Shown here: positions 1 to 8,535 of the stretch, one piece after another
Numbering within the stretch: the first letter of the stretch is position 1
How the letters are laid out: each line of letters begins with the position of its first letter
Assembly (NCBI RefSeq): GCF_034120055.1
Contig: NZ_CP139368.1
Span: 3,596,001-3,660,000 of the forward strand
Direction: 5' to 3'
Length of the DNA stretch: 64,000 nucleotides
DNA from: Microbacterium rhizosphaerae
GTDB lineage: Bacteria; Actinomycetota; Actinomycetes; Actinomycetales; Microbacteriaceae
Program-made: the position numbers and the translations under genes
Notes under the pieces: generated by a model
Told to the model about the DNA's origin: nothing
What the model saw: the letters and a program-made list of their open reading frames with translations, nothing else
The model's database searches: none

Positions 1-988
1 GGCCGAACAGCCCGGCCCAGGCGCCCAGCTCGCTCGCGCCGTTGTTGCAGTGGACCATGGCCACGGCGTCCCCGCACGGCGTCGTCACGAGATCGAGCTC
101 GTGGTGCACGCTCTCGAGCGGCCGCTCCAGCACGACCATCGCGAAGATGCTGGTGCCCGCGCTGACGTTGCCGGTGCGGGGCGCGACGGCGTTCGTCGCG
201 ACCATCCCGGTGCCGGCATCGCCCTCGGGCGGGCAGAACGGGATGCCGGCGGCCAGCGAACCGGTCGGGTCGAGGAGCCCCGCGCCCTCCGCGGTCAGCG
301 CCCCGCCGGGCGACCCGGCGGTGAGCACGCGCGGCAGCAGCGTCGACAGGGCGGGGATCCGCCCGGCGGCGAGGCCGTCGTAGGTCGCGAGGAGGAACGC
401 GTCGTAGTCGCGCGTCGCCGAGTCGATCGGGAACATGCCCGAGGCGTCGCCGACGCCGAGCACCTTCTCGCCCGTGAGCCTCCAGTGCACATAGCCGGCG
501 AGGGTCGTGACGAACCGCACGTCGGGCACGTGCGGTTCGCCGTCGAGCACGGCCTGGTGCAGGTGCGCGATCGACCAGCGCAGCGGGATGTTCAGGCCGA
601 ACAGCTCGGTCAGCTCGGCGGATGCGACGCCCGTGCTGGTGTTGCGCCACGTCCGGAACGGGACGAGCAGCTCGCCGTGCCCGTCGAACGCGAGGTAGCC
701 GTGCATCATCGCGGAGACGCCGATGGCGCCGAACGTCGTCGGACGCACGCCGTGGCGGGACTCGGCATCCCGGACCAGGTCGGCGTAGGAGGCCTGCAGG
801 CCCGCCCATACGTCCGCGAGGTCGTAGGTCCACAGGCCGTCCGCGAGGCGGTTCTCCCACTCGTGGGCGCCGGTGGCGAGCACGCTCGAGGGGTCGTCCG
901 CATCCACGAGGCACGCCTTGATGCGCGTCGAGCCCAGCTCGATGCCGAGTGCGGTGCGGCCGGCGGCGAGGGAATCGGCGGCGGTCAT
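1..988 (-). CDS. FGGY-family carbohydrate kinase, C-terminus beyond window (probable L-ribulokinase)
   Basis: This is a sugar kinase that would phosphorylate a keto-pentose with ATP before the AraD step. Reading from an ATG at 988, the product opens with the actin-fold phosphate-1 loop [15 protein letters not shown], followed by [12 protein letters not shown] and a typical FGGY segment ending [16 protein letters not shown] near residue 100. The frame stays open to position 1, so about 329 N-terminal residues are present of an expected 480-550. The start ATG overlaps the araD stop (ATGA), so the two are translationally coupled. L-ribulokinase is inferred from the partner araD; xylulokinase is the main alternative, since FGGY specificity cannot be read from the N-terminal half. 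Confidence 0.85.
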   Translation of the reverse strand, partial: MTAADSLAAGRTALGIELGSTRIKACLVDADDPSSVLATGAHEWENRLADGLWTYDLADVWAGLQASYADLVRDAESRHGVRPTTFGAIGVSAMMHGYLAFDGHGELLVPFRTWRNTSTGVASAELTELFGLNIPLRWSIAHLHQAVLDGEPHVPDVRFVTTLAGYVHWRLTGEKVLGVGDASGMFPIDSATRDYDAFLLATYDGLAAGRIPALSTLLPRVLTAGSPGGALTAEGAGLLDPTGSLAAGIPFCPPEGDAGTGMVATNAVAPRTGNVSAGTSIFAMVVLERPLESVHHELDLVTTPCGDAVAMVHCNNGASELGAWAGLFG

Positions 989-1701
989 GACGAGGTCCGC
1001 CGCGCGTCGGCCGCCTGGCCGTACACGTTCTGGTAGCGGCCGTACAGGCTGTCGATCGCCTGCTGCGGGATGGGGATGAGCGGCCCGGCCTGGCGCGCGA
1101 TGTGCACGGTGCGGGCGACGTCCTCGACCATGACCGCGGCCTTGACGGCATCCTTCGCGGAGACGCCGATCGTGAACGGGCCGTGGTTCTGCATGAGCAC
1201 CGCACGCGACCGGTGGCCGGTGAGGGTCTCGACGATCCCCCGGCCGATCGAGTCGTCGCCGATGATCGCGAACGGGCCGACCGGGATCGGGCCGCCGAAC
1301 TCGTCGGCCATCGCCGTGATGACGCAGGGGATCTCCTCGCCACGCGCGGCCCACGCCACCGCATACGTGGAGTGCGTGTGCACGACGCCACCGACCTCGG
1401 GCATGTGGCGGTAGACGTAGGCGTGCGCGGCGGTGTCGCTCGACGGGCTGCGCTCGCTGCCGGGGCTGCCCGGCACGACGACGCCGTCGAGATCGCACAG
1501 GATCATGTTCTCCGGCGCGAGATCGTCGTACGAGACGCCCGACGGCTTGATGACGAACAGGTCGGCGCCCGGCACGCGGCCCGAGACGTTGCCGCCGGTC
1601 CACACCACGAGGCCGTACCGGACGAGCTCGCCGTGCAGCGCGGCCACTTCCGCGCGGACCCGCGCGATGGCGGCCTCGGTGCTCGGGTCGAACGTGGTCA
1701 C
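985..1701 (-). CDS. araD: L-ribulose-5-phosphate 4-epimerase
   Basis: This class II aldolase-fold enzyme interconverts L-ribulose 5-phosphate and D-xylulose 5-phosphate, feeding L-arabinose carbon into the pentose phosphate pathway in the cytosol. The 238-residue length is normal. Visible motifs are TGGNVSGR (phosphate binding), [11 protein letters not shown], the zinc-binding [11 protein letters not shown], and [10 protein letters not shown] near residue 170, which supplies the third zinc histidine. The GTG start at 1701 is chosen because GAGGAGG precedes it by 4-5 bases. It is first in a two-gene unit with the FGGY kinase, and a perfect LacI-type palindrome lies 30 bases upstream. L-fuculose-phosphate aldolase is a related fold, but the kinase partner favours AraD. 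Confidence 0.9.
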   Translation of the reverse strand: MTTFDPSTEAAIARVRAEVAALHGELVRYGLVVWTGGNVSGRVPGADLFVIKPSGVSYDDLAPENMILCDLDGVVVPGSPGSERSPSSDTAAHAYVYRHMPEVGGVVHTHSTYAVAWAARGEEIPCVITAMADEFGGPIPVGPFAIIGDDSIGRGIVETLTGHRSRAVLMQNHGPFTIGVSAKDAVKAAVMVEDVARTVHIARQAGPLIPIPQQAIDSLYGRYQNVYGQAADARRTSS

Positions 1702-1730
1702 GCTGCCTCCTCGGTGCGTCGTCTCTTGAA

Positions 1731-1744
1731 TGTTACCGGTAACA
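1731..1744. promoter_or_regulatory. LacI-type operator upstream of araD
   Basis: TGTTACCGGTAACA is a perfect 14-base palindrome with the central CG typical of LacI/GalR-family operators. It sits 30 bases before the araD GTG and is probably the site through which an arabinose-type LacI regulator represses araD and the kinase. Neither adjacent LacI gene is proven to bind it. Confidence 0.6.
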
Positions 1745-1769
1745 GTCTCCGAACACCACGTGGTGGGCG

Positions 1770-1830
1770 CGGTGATCCGGCGAATATCGGGCGGATTCGT
1801 CCGAATCGCCCGATATTCGCCGGATCACCG
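1770..1830. terminator. Long perfect hairpin between the GH3 gene and araD
   Basis: Two perfectly complementary 24-base arms (1770-1793 and 1807-1830) enclose 13 bases that themselves form a short ATTCG/CGAAT stem. It lies 34 bases after the GH3 stop on the transcribed strand, so it probably ends that operon and insulates araD. No U-tract follows on either strand, so termination may need Rho, or the structure may be a dispersed intergenic repeat. Confidence 0.55.
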
Positions 1831-1863
1831 GGCCTCGGCCGGATCCCGCAGCAGCACGTGCCC

Positions 1864-4164
1864 TCAGGCCCGCACCCCGGTCTCGACCGCGACCGCGACC
1901 GTGCGTCCGTCGGACGCGGTCACATCGTGTGTCGGGCCGGTCAGCCGCATCGTCGCCGAAGTGTCCCGCTCCTCGCACGAGGGACCGACCCACAGCTCGA
2001 CATCGCCCGGCTCGACGATGCGAACCCCGCGGCGGTCGGTGAACGCGAGTCGCCCCGCAGGGACGTGGAACCGGACCACGGCCCGCTCCCCCGCCTCGAG
2101 CGGCACCCGCGCGTAGCCGACCAGCTGCGCCACGGGTCGGGTCACACTCGCGTAGACGTCGCGCGCATAGAGCTGCACGACATCCACACCGGCTCGGCTG
2201 CCCGTGTTCCCGACCTCGACGACCACCGTGAAGTCCGCATCCGTCTCCGACTCCGCCGGCGCGGTCAGGTGCACGTGCTCGAAGCTCGTGTACGTCAGTC
2301 CATGGCCGAACGGAAGCGCGGGGCGGCTGTCGGCGCTCGTGATCTCGGACGGGCCGCCCAGGATCGGATGCAGGTAGCTGTAGGGCTGCGCTCCGGCCGA
2401 GCGCGGGAGCGAGACCGGAAGCCGACCGGACGGGGCGGTGCGGCCGGACAGGATCTCGGCGATGCCGGCCCCCCCGGCTTCGCCCGGGAAGAAGGCCTGG
2501 AGGACCGCGGCCGGAGCCGACGCTCCGGACAGCGCCCACCCGATGGCGTACGGACGCCCGGAGAGCACGACCACGATGGTCGGCACCCCGGTCTTCACGA
2601 CCTCGTCGGCAAGGCGTCGCTGCAGCCCCGGCAGCTCCAGGTCGTCGACGTCGTTGCCCTCACCCACCGTGCCGCGGCCGAACAGGCCGGCGCGATCTCC
2701 CACGACGACGATCGCGACATCCGCCGCTCGCGCCGCCGCGACCGCCTCCGGGATGCCGCTGGCGTCGTCGCCCTCGACGGCGCACCCGGGGACGACGTCG
2801 ATCGCGGCATCCGGCAGTTCCGCCCGGAGGGCGCCGGCGAGGCTCGGCAGCTCGAGACCGAGGGGAACATCGGGATGGTGCGCGAGGACGTGGTTGACGA
2901 ACGAGTAGCACCCCATGAGCGCCTCGGGCGAGTCGGCGTTCGGGCCGATCATCGCGATGCGGGCGTTCGCGGGCAGCTCCAGCGGCAGGATCCCGTCGTT
3001 CGAGAGCAGGACGACCGACTCGGCTGCCAGGCGCTGCGCGAGGTCGCGATGCGCCGGGGTGTCGAGGTCGATCTCGGTCGGAGGCTCGTCGAAGGTCGCG
3101 TCGAGCAGTCCGAGCTCCTCCTTCTCGGCCAGCACCCGCAGCACCGCACGGTCCACCAGGGACTCCTCGACGCGCCCGTCCCGCACCGCGTCTGCGAGCG
3201 GCGCGGCGAACGCGTCCCCCGTGGGCAGCTCGATGTCGATGCCGGCCGCGAGCGCGAGCGCGGCGGCGGCACCGAGGTCTTCGGCGACGGCGTGCATCGT
3301 GTGCAGGAAGGCGACGGCGAAGTAGTCCGAGACGACGACGCCGTCGAACCCCCAGCGCTCGCGCAGCACTCCGGTGAGAAGCTCGTCCGAGGAGGCGACC
3401 GGCACGCCGTCGATCTCGGCGTACGAGTTCATGACAGAGCGGACGCCGCCGTCGCGGACCGCCATCTCGAAGGGCGGCAGCAGCACATCGGCGAGCTCGC
3501 GCGGCCCCGCGTGCACGGGTGCGTGGTTGCGGCCCGCTCGCGAAGCCGAGTACCCCACGAAGTGCTTCAGGGTGGCATGGATGCCGGCATCCTGCAGTCC
3601 TCGCACGTACGCGGTGCCGATGGTGCCGACCACGTACGGGTCTTCCGCGATGCACTCGTCGACCCGCCCCCAGCGGGGGTCGCGGATGACGTCGAGCACC
3701 GGCGCGAGACCCTGATGGATGCCGAGCTGCCGCATCGACTCCCCGATGAGCCGCCCCATCTCCTCGACGAGGACCGGGTCGAACGACGCCCCCCACGCGA
3801 GTGGTGTGGGAAACGTCGCCGCCTTCCAGGCGGCGAGCCCCGTGAGGCACTCCTCGTGGACGATCGCCGGGATGCCCAGGCGCGTCTCCTCCTGCAGGCG
3901 GCGCTGCTCGCCCCACAGCCACGCGGCCCGCGCCACGGGATCGACCGGCCGCGTGCCGTAGACACGGGTCAGATGTCCGATGCCGTGGACCGTCGCATCC
4001 TCGTACTTCGTGGAGGTGGCCATCTCGCCCGCCATGGGGGCGACGAGATCGTCCCCCTGATCGACCCAGTACCCGACGAGCTGTGCAAGCTTCTCATCGA
4101 GATTCATCCGGGCATGCAGAGACCGCACACGCTCCGAAACCGCCGGTAGACCGACTTCACTCAT
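1864..4164 (-). CDS. Glycoside hydrolase family 3 (beta-glucosidase/beta-xylosidase/arabinosidase type)
   Basis: This enzyme hydrolyses short beta-linked oligosaccharides, here presumably those taken up by the importer encoded just upstream. The 766-residue product has no signal peptide, so it acts in the cytosol. Order of domains: GH3 N-terminal TIM barrel with APVLDVIRDPRWGR, the TLKHFVGYSASRAGRNHAP catalytic region (KHF), and the nucleophile in FDGVVVSDYFAV (Asp of SDY); then GH3 C-terminal domain with VVLLSNDGILPL, and a fibronectin-III-like tail (YVRGL... to VELWVGPS). Its ATG overlaps the upstream permease stop by 4 bases, placing it last in the operon. Specificity among glucose, xylose and arabinose is not readable from motifs; the araD neighbour makes pentosidase activity attractive. 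Confidence 0.88.
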   Translation of the reverse strand: MSEVGLPAVSERVRSLHARMNLDEKLAQLVGYWVDQGDDLVAPMAGEMATSTKYEDATVHGIGHLTRVYGTRPVDPVARAAWLWGEQRRLQEETRLGIPAIVHEECLTGLAAWKAATFPTPLAWGASFDPVLVEEMGRLIGESMRQLGIHQGLAPVLDVIRDPRWGRVDECIAEDPYVVGTIGTAYVRGLQDAGIHATLKHFVGYSASRAGRNHAPVHAGPRELADVLLPPFEMAVRDGGVRSVMNSYAEIDGVPVASSDELLTGVLRERWGFDGVVVSDYFAVAFLHTMHAVAEDLGAAAALALAAGIDIELPTGDAFAAPLADAVRDGRVEESLVDRAVLRVLAEKEELGLLDATFDEPPTEIDLDTPAHRDLAQRLAAESVVLLSNDGILPLELPANARIAMIGPNADSPEALMGCYSFVNHVLAHHPDVPLGLELPSLAGALRAELPDAAIDVVPGCAVEGDDASGIPEAVAAARAADVAIVVVGDRAGLFGRGTVGEGNDVDDLELPGLQRRLADEVVKTGVPTIVVVLSGRPYAIGWALSGASAPAAVLQAFFPGEAGGAGIAEILSGRTAPSGRLPVSLPRSAGAQPYSYLHPILGGPSEITSADSRPALPFGHGLTYTSFEHVHLTAPAESETDADFTVVVEVGNTGSRAGVDVVQLYARDVYASVTRPVAQLVGYARVPLEAGERAVVRFHVPAGRLAFTDRRGVRIVEPGDVELWVGPSCEERDTSATMRLTGPTHDVTASDGRTVAVAVETGVRA

Positions 4165-5027
4165 CCCTTGACCGCTCCCGTGAGGCCGCCGACGATGCGG
4201 CGCTCGAACAGACTGAAGAACACGAGTGCGGGAATCATCGACAGCGACGTGAAGGCGAGCACTTTCGCCGTGTCGACAGAGTACTGCGACGAGAACGCCT
4301 GCACGCCGAGCGGAAGAGTGAACGTCGCGTTGTCGTTCAGGAGATACAGCGGCAGCAGGTAGCTGTTCCAGCTTCCGATGAAGGCGAGGATGCCGACGGT
4401 GATCACTCCGGGCACCGCGAGCGGGATCACCATCCGCCAGAAGAACCCGAGACGTCCGCATCCGTCGATGAACGCGGCCTCCTGGATCTCGTCGGGGATC
4501 GCGCGCAGGAACGGCACCAGGATGATGATCGTCGTCGGCAGCGCGAACGCGATCTGGGGCAGGAACACGCCCGGCAGCGAGTTGATGAGCCCGATGTCGC
4601 GCACCACGATGTACAGCGGCGTGATGGCGACGGTGATCGGGAACATCAGTCCCGCGGCGAACACCGCGTACAGCGCCCCGCGTCCGCGGAACCGGTACCT
4701 GGCGAGCACGTAGCTCGCCATGAGGCCGAGCACGACCACTCCCGCCGTGGTGGCGACCGCCACGATGGTCGAATTGAGCACGAGCGGCCAGAAGGAGCCC
4801 CCGGTGAGCACGTCGATGTAGTTGCTGAACACCCACGGCTTCGGCCATCCCGCCGGATCGACGGTGATCTGCGAGTTCGAGCGGAAGCCGCCGATGATGA
4901 TGTACAGAACCGGCCCCAGCATCAGCGCGATCACGATGAGCGCGACGAAGTACACGGCTGGTGTCGCCGCGCGGAATCGAGAGCGCCGAGGCTGCGGCAG
5001 CTCGATCGTGTCAAGAGCCGCGGTCAT
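4161..5027 (-). CDS. Carbohydrate ABC transporter permease (CUT1, MalG-like)
   Basis: This is one of the two membrane subunits of a CUT1 sugar importer. The 288-residue protein has six hydrophobic segments and the cytoplasmic EAA loop IQEAAFIDGCGRLGFFWRMV near residue 195, which docks the ATPase. The ATG at 5027 is chosen because it overlaps the upstream permease stop (ATGA) and gives a normal MalG-type N-terminus with a first helix YFVALIVIALMLGPVLYI. The C-terminus GGLTGAVKG is typical of the family. No ATPase gene is encoded nearby, so a shared MsmK/UgpC-type ATPase elsewhere in the genome is expected to energise it. Confidence 0.92.
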   Translation of the reverse strand: MTAALDTIELPQPRRSRFRAATPAVYFVALIVIALMLGPVLYIIIGGFRSNSQITVDPAGWPKPWVFSNYIDVLTGGSFWPLVLNSTIVAVATTAGVVVLGLMASYVLARYRFRGRGALYAVFAAGLMFPITVAITPLYIVVRDIGLINSLPGVFLPQIAFALPTTIIILVPFLRAIPDEIQEAAFIDGCGRLGFFWRMVIPLAVPGVITVGILAFIGSWNSYLLPLYLLNDNATFTLPLGVQAFSSQYSVDTAKVLAFTSLSMIPALVFFSLFERRIVGGLTGAVKG

Positions 5028-6046
5028 CGGGCAGTCCTTTCGGTGAGCGCGCCGGCCGTGTCGCGACGCAGGACGAAGCGCTGGTACACGAGGGCGACGA
5101 CGAGGGAGATGAGGAAGATCACGACCGCCACGGCGTTGCCGTAGCCGAAGTTGCCCGCGTTGCGGCCGTTGGCGACCATGTAGGTCGCCATGGTCGACGT
5201 GCCTGCCACGGGGGCGATGTACTGACCCCAGATGATGTACACGAGGTCGAAGAGCTGCAGCGCCCCGATGATCGACAGGAACGCCCAGATCCGCAGCGTC
5301 GGGCCCAGCAGCGGCACCGTGATGCGCCGCTGGATCTGCCAGTAGGTGGCGCCGTCGATCGCGGCCGCCTCGTACAGCTCGTCGGGGATGCCCTGGAGTC
5401 CGGCGAGGAACAGGATGACGGCGAACCCGACGTACTTCCAGGTGAGGATCGCGATCAGCGTCCAGATCGCGATGCTGGGGTCGGACAGCCACTCCCTCGC
5501 GAGACCGGAGAGCCCCAGGTCGTCGAGCAGACCGTTCAACGCGCCGTCGGTCGCGAGCATCAGGCTGAAGCCGGTGCCCACGACGACCTCGGCGATCACG
5601 TACGGCACGAAGATCAGGACGCGGATGAGCGACTGCCCGCGCATCTTCCGGTTGAGCAGGAGCGCCAGCAGCAGGGCGACCGGCCCCTGGATCACGAGGG
5701 ACATCAGCACGATGAAGCCGTTGTGCGCCAGCGCCTCCTGGAACTGCGGATCCGTCAGGATCGTGACGTAGTTCTTGAGGCCGATGAAGTCGGTCGCCGG
5801 GCCGTAGCCGTGCCAGTTGAAGAAGCCGTAGTAGCCCGCCATGACGACGGGGAAGATGACGAAGCCGATGAAGAAGAGCAGCGCCGGCCCCACCAGCAGT
5901 GCCACCTCCAGACGACCGGACCAGCCGAGCCCTCGACGGCCGGGGCGCGGCGACGCCGGGGGCGGCGACATGTCGCCGCCCCCGGTCCGCTGCGCGAGAT
6001 CCGTGCTCGGGCGATCGTCCGTCTTCGGTGTCTCGCGTATGGTCAT
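5024..6046 (-). CDS. Sugar ABC transporter permease (CUT1, MalF-like)
   Basis: This is the second membrane subunit of the same importer. The 340-residue product has a polar N-terminal extension of about 45 residues rich in Pro and Gly, six membrane segments starting VALLVGPALLFFIGFVIF, and the EAA loop LYEAAAIDGATYWQIQRRIT. It follows the binding-protein gene by 9 bases and overlaps the next permease by 4 bases, so all are co-transcribed. An internal ATG (MSPPPASP) could be an alternative start 25 codons in, but the first ATG gives the intact frame. Substrate is inferred only from the downstream GH3 enzyme. Confidence 0.92.
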   Translation of the reverse strand: MTIRETPKTDDRPSTDLAQRTGGGDMSPPPASPRPGRRGLGWSGRLEVALLVGPALLFFIGFVIFPVVMAGYYGFFNWHGYGPATDFIGLKNYVTILTDPQFQEALAHNGFIVLMSLVIQGPVALLLALLLNRKMRGQSLIRVLIFVPYVIAEVVVGTGFSLMLATDGALNGLLDDLGLSGLAREWLSDPSIAIWTLIAILTWKYVGFAVILFLAGLQGIPDELYEAAAIDGATYWQIQRRITVPLLGPTLRIWAFLSIIGALQLFDLVYIIWGQYIAPVAGTSTMATYMVANGRNAGNFGYGNAVAVVIFLISLVVALVYQRFVLRRDTAGALTERTAR

Positions 6047-6055
6047 GCGGAGTGC

Positions 6056-7345
6056 CTAGCCCTTCGCGCCGGCCTGGTTGGCGGACTGGATGAGCTGTGC
6101 CGGCGTGCTCTTGCCGGCGAGCATGTCGACGACGGCCACGTTGAGCGCGTTGCCCACGTTCTGCCCGAGGACGGTATCGAGCCACTGCGAGACGTACGGA
6201 GCCTTGTTGTAGGCCTCGAGGATCTGCTTGAGGTAGGGCTCGGTGACCTCCTTCTGCGCGACCGTGTTCACGGGCGGCGAGTTGTAGGCCTTGTAGTAGG
6301 CGACCTGCTGCGCGTTCGACCCGATGAAGTTCAGGAAGTCGACGCACTGCTTCGGGGCCTTGGCCGAGCACGAGTACCCGTCCACGCCGCCCATGATCGA
6401 GCCGGGCTCGCCCTTGCCGCCGGAGATCTCCGGGAAGGGGTACCACGCCAGGTCGGGCAGCGGCTTCTGGTCAGGCGTGAGCGACGCGATCACGCCGGGA
6501 TCCCACGCGCCCATGAGCTCGCCCGCGGCCTTGTGGTTGGCGACGAGGCCTGCGGAGCTGCCCGCGCCCTGCTGAGCCGAGGTGGTGAGGAAGCCGTCGT
6601 TGAACGGCTTGGTCGCGGCGAAGTCGTTGACGTCCTTCGCGGCCTTCAGCCAGCACGGATCGTCGAAGTTCTTCGAGTCGCCGGTCTTCTCCATGACCGA
6701 CGGCGAGCACTCGCGGAGCGCGAACCAGTAGAACCAGTGCGCGGCCGGCCATGCGTCCTTCGCGCCCAGAGCGAGGGGCGCGACACCCGAGGCCTTGAGC
6801 TTGGCGTTGGCCGCCTCGAACTCGTCGATGGTGGTCGGCGTCTGGGTGACGCCCGCCTTGTCGTAGAGGTCCTTGCTGTAGAAGATGCCGCCCGGCAGGA
6901 CCGACAGGGGCATCGCCCACACCTTGTCCTGGTAGGTCTCGGCCTTGAAGGACCCGGCGGAGATGCCGCTCTTGGCCTCGCCGGTGACCTTGCCGGTGAG
7001 GTCCATGAGCTGGCCGGCCTGCACCATGGCGGCCATCTTGCCGCCGCCGCGCTGCAGGAAGATGTCCGGCGGGTCGCCCGCGTTGAGCGCGGTCTGGAGC
7101 TTGCCGTCCAGGTCCTCGTTCTGGATCGACTGCATCTTGATCGTGACGTTCGGGTTGGCCTTCTCGAACGCCGAGATGGCGTCCTTCCAGAACTGCTGAC
7201 CCGGACCGGTCGTGGAGTTCTGCCAGAGCGTCATCGAGACCTTGCCGTCGCCGCCCTGACCCGAGCCGGCCGTGCTGCAGCCGGCGAGCGCCAGCGCACC
7301 GACGACGAGCGCGGCAGAACCCGCGAGGATCCTGTTGACTTTCAT
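6056..7345 (-). CDS. Extracellular sugar-binding lipoprotein (CUT1)
   Basis: This is the substrate-binding subunit, anchored to the outer face of the membrane. The ATG at 7345 gives the signal peptide MKVNRILAGSAALVVGALA with lipobox LAGC (Cys near residue 21), after which a 408-residue periplasmic-binding fold follows, with SMTLWQNSTTGPGQQFWKDA and GKVWAMPLSVLPGGIFYSKD typical of family 1 solute-binding proteins. It is first in the operon SBP-permease-permease-GH3. A promoter (TTGACA, 17-base spacer, CAGACT) with an adjacent palindromic operator lies about 100-145 bases upstream. Likely ligands are beta-linked gluco- or pentose oligosaccharides, judged only from the GH3 partner. Confidence 0.9.
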   Translation of the reverse strand: MKVNRILAGSAALVVGALALAGCSTAGSGQGGDGKVSMTLWQNSTTGPGQQFWKDAISAFEKANPNVTIKMQSIQNEDLDGKLQTALNAGDPPDIFLQRGGGKMAAMVQAGQLMDLTGKVTGEAKSGISAGSFKAETYQDKVWAMPLSVLPGGIFYSKDLYDKAGVTQTPTTIDEFEAANAKLKASGVAPLALGAKDAWPAAHWFYWFALRECSPSVMEKTGDSKNFDDPCWLKAAKDVNDFAATKPFNDGFLTTSAQQGAGSSAGLVANHKAAGELMGAWDPGVIASLTPDQKPLPDLAWYPFPEISGGKGEPGSIMGGVDGYSCSAKAPKQCVDFLNFIGSNAQQVAYYKAYNSPPVNTVAQKEVTEPYLKQILEAYNKAPYVSQWLDTVLGQNVGNALNVAVVDMLAGKSTPAQLIQSANQAGAKG

Positions 7346-7444
7346 GTGATTACCGTTCTCTTCCTTGAGGAGCACCTCTGCTCCGGGGTGCGGTACAGCG
7401 CGATGGGAATCGCGCGAACTCGGTTCGGGGTCCGAGCGGGTAAA

Positions 7445-7506
7445 AGTCTGCGTCGGCAACAAATACTTGTCAAACGTTTTCGAAAACGATTTCCAACCGT
7501 TATGAT
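7445..7506. promoter_or_regulatory. Divergent promoter region with LacI-type operator
   Basis: The perfect palindrome CGTTTTCGAAAACG at 7475-7488 has the central CG of LacI-family operators. Leftward it directly precedes a -35 TTGACA (complement of 7468-7473) with -10 CAGACT (complement of 7445-7450), 17 bases apart, for the importer operon. Rightward a -10 TATGAT at 7501-7506 lies only 9 bases before the lacI-type ATG at 7516, so that mRNA would have almost no leader. One bound repressor could therefore silence both directions. Confidence 0.65.
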
Positions 7507-7515
7507 TCGGGAGTC

Positions 7516-8532
7516 ATGAAGCATCGCGCGACGATCAACGACGTGGCCGCCGCAGCCGGCGTGTCGGTGTCCACCGTGTCCAAGGCGGTGAACGGCCGAT
7601 ACGGCGTGTCCAGCCAGACGGTCGACCGGGTGCTCGCTGTCGTCGTCGAGCTCGGCTACGAGTCGAGCCTCATCGCCAGCAGCATGCGCTCGCGCACCAC
7701 CGGGGTGATCGGGGTGCTCGTCGCGGACTTCGAACCGTTCAGTGCCGAGATCCTCAAGGGAGTCGGCCAGGCGCTGCGCCACTCGCGCCATGATCTGCTC
7801 GCCTACTCCGGCTCGCACGGCTCCGCGGACGGATGGGAGCGCCGCTCGCTCTCCCGGCTGAGCGGCACGCTCATCGACGGCGCCATCATGGTGACGCCGA
7901 CGGTGGTGGATGCCGGCACCGAGGTGCCGGTCGTCGCAATCGATCCGCACACAGGTCCCGCCGATCTGCCGACGGTCGAGTCCGACAGCTTCGGGGGCGC
8001 GCTCCAGGCGACGCGTCATCTCATCGAGCTCGGCCACACCCGCATCGGGTTCATCGCGGGCCGCCCGGACCTGCGCTCGTCCATCGCACGGGATGCGGGC
8101 TACCGCCGCGCCCTCACGGAGGCCGGCCTGGCCGTCGACCCGACGCTCGTGGGCTCGGGCAGCTATCGCGCGGATGCCGTGCGCGAAGCCGCACTCGAGA
8201 TGCTCGCCCGCGCCGACCGCCCGTCGGCGATCTTCGCGGCCAACGACATCACCGCCATCGAGATCATGAGGGTCGGCGCCGAGCTCGGGCTCGACGTTCC
8301 CGGGGACCTGTCGATCATCGGCTTCGACGACATCCCGGAGGGATCGAAGTCGACCCCCGCCCTTTCCACCGTCCGCCAGCCCATGCAGATGCTGGGCGCC
8401 GAGGCGGCGCGCCTGCTGCTCGCGCTCATGCAGGGCGAGACCCCCGACCCGATCCACCTCACGCTGCCGACGCGGCTGGTGCCGCGGGCGACCACCGCAC
8501 CGCCGCGCACGAGCGCGGCCGGGATCCGCTGA
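7516..8532 (+). CDS. LacI-family transcriptional regulator of the GH3/importer operon
   Basis: This 338-residue repressor has the N-terminal LacI helix-turn-helix TINDVAAAAGVSVSTVSKAV (residues 6-25) and hinge NGRYGVSSQTVDRV, then a periplasmic-binding-like sugar sensor (GVIGVLVADFEPFSAEIL, IGFIAGRPDLRSS, AIFAANDITAIE, SIIGFDDIPE). It is divergent from the importer/GH3 operon, and the palindrome at 7475-7488 lies between the two starts, so local control and autoregulation are the natural reading. The inducer is unknown. Its -10 element is so close to the ATG that the transcript is probably leaderless or nearly so. Confidence 0.92.
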   Translation: MKHRATINDVAAAAGVSVSTVSKAVNGRYGVSSQTVDRVLAVVVELGYESSLIASSMRSRTTGVIGVLVADFEPFSAEILKGVGQALRHSRHDLLAYSGSHGSADGWERRSLSRLSGTLIDGAIMVTPTVVDAGTEVPVVAIDPHTGPADLPTVESDSFGGALQATRHLIELGHTRIGFIAGRPDLRSSIARDAGYRRALTEAGLAVDPTLVGSGSYRADAVREAALEMLARADRPSAIFAANDITAIEIMRVGAELGLDVPGDLSIIGFDDIPEGSKSTPALSTVRQPMQMLGAEAARLLLALMQGETPDPIHLTLPTRLVPRATTAPPRTSAAGIR

Positions 8533-8535
8533 CAG

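Noticed and set aside
50..4149. Long open frames on the plus strand opposite the kinase, araD and GH3 genes
   Set aside because: They are Arg/Asp/His-rich shadow frames caused by high GC; the opposite strand carries clear conserved enzymes.
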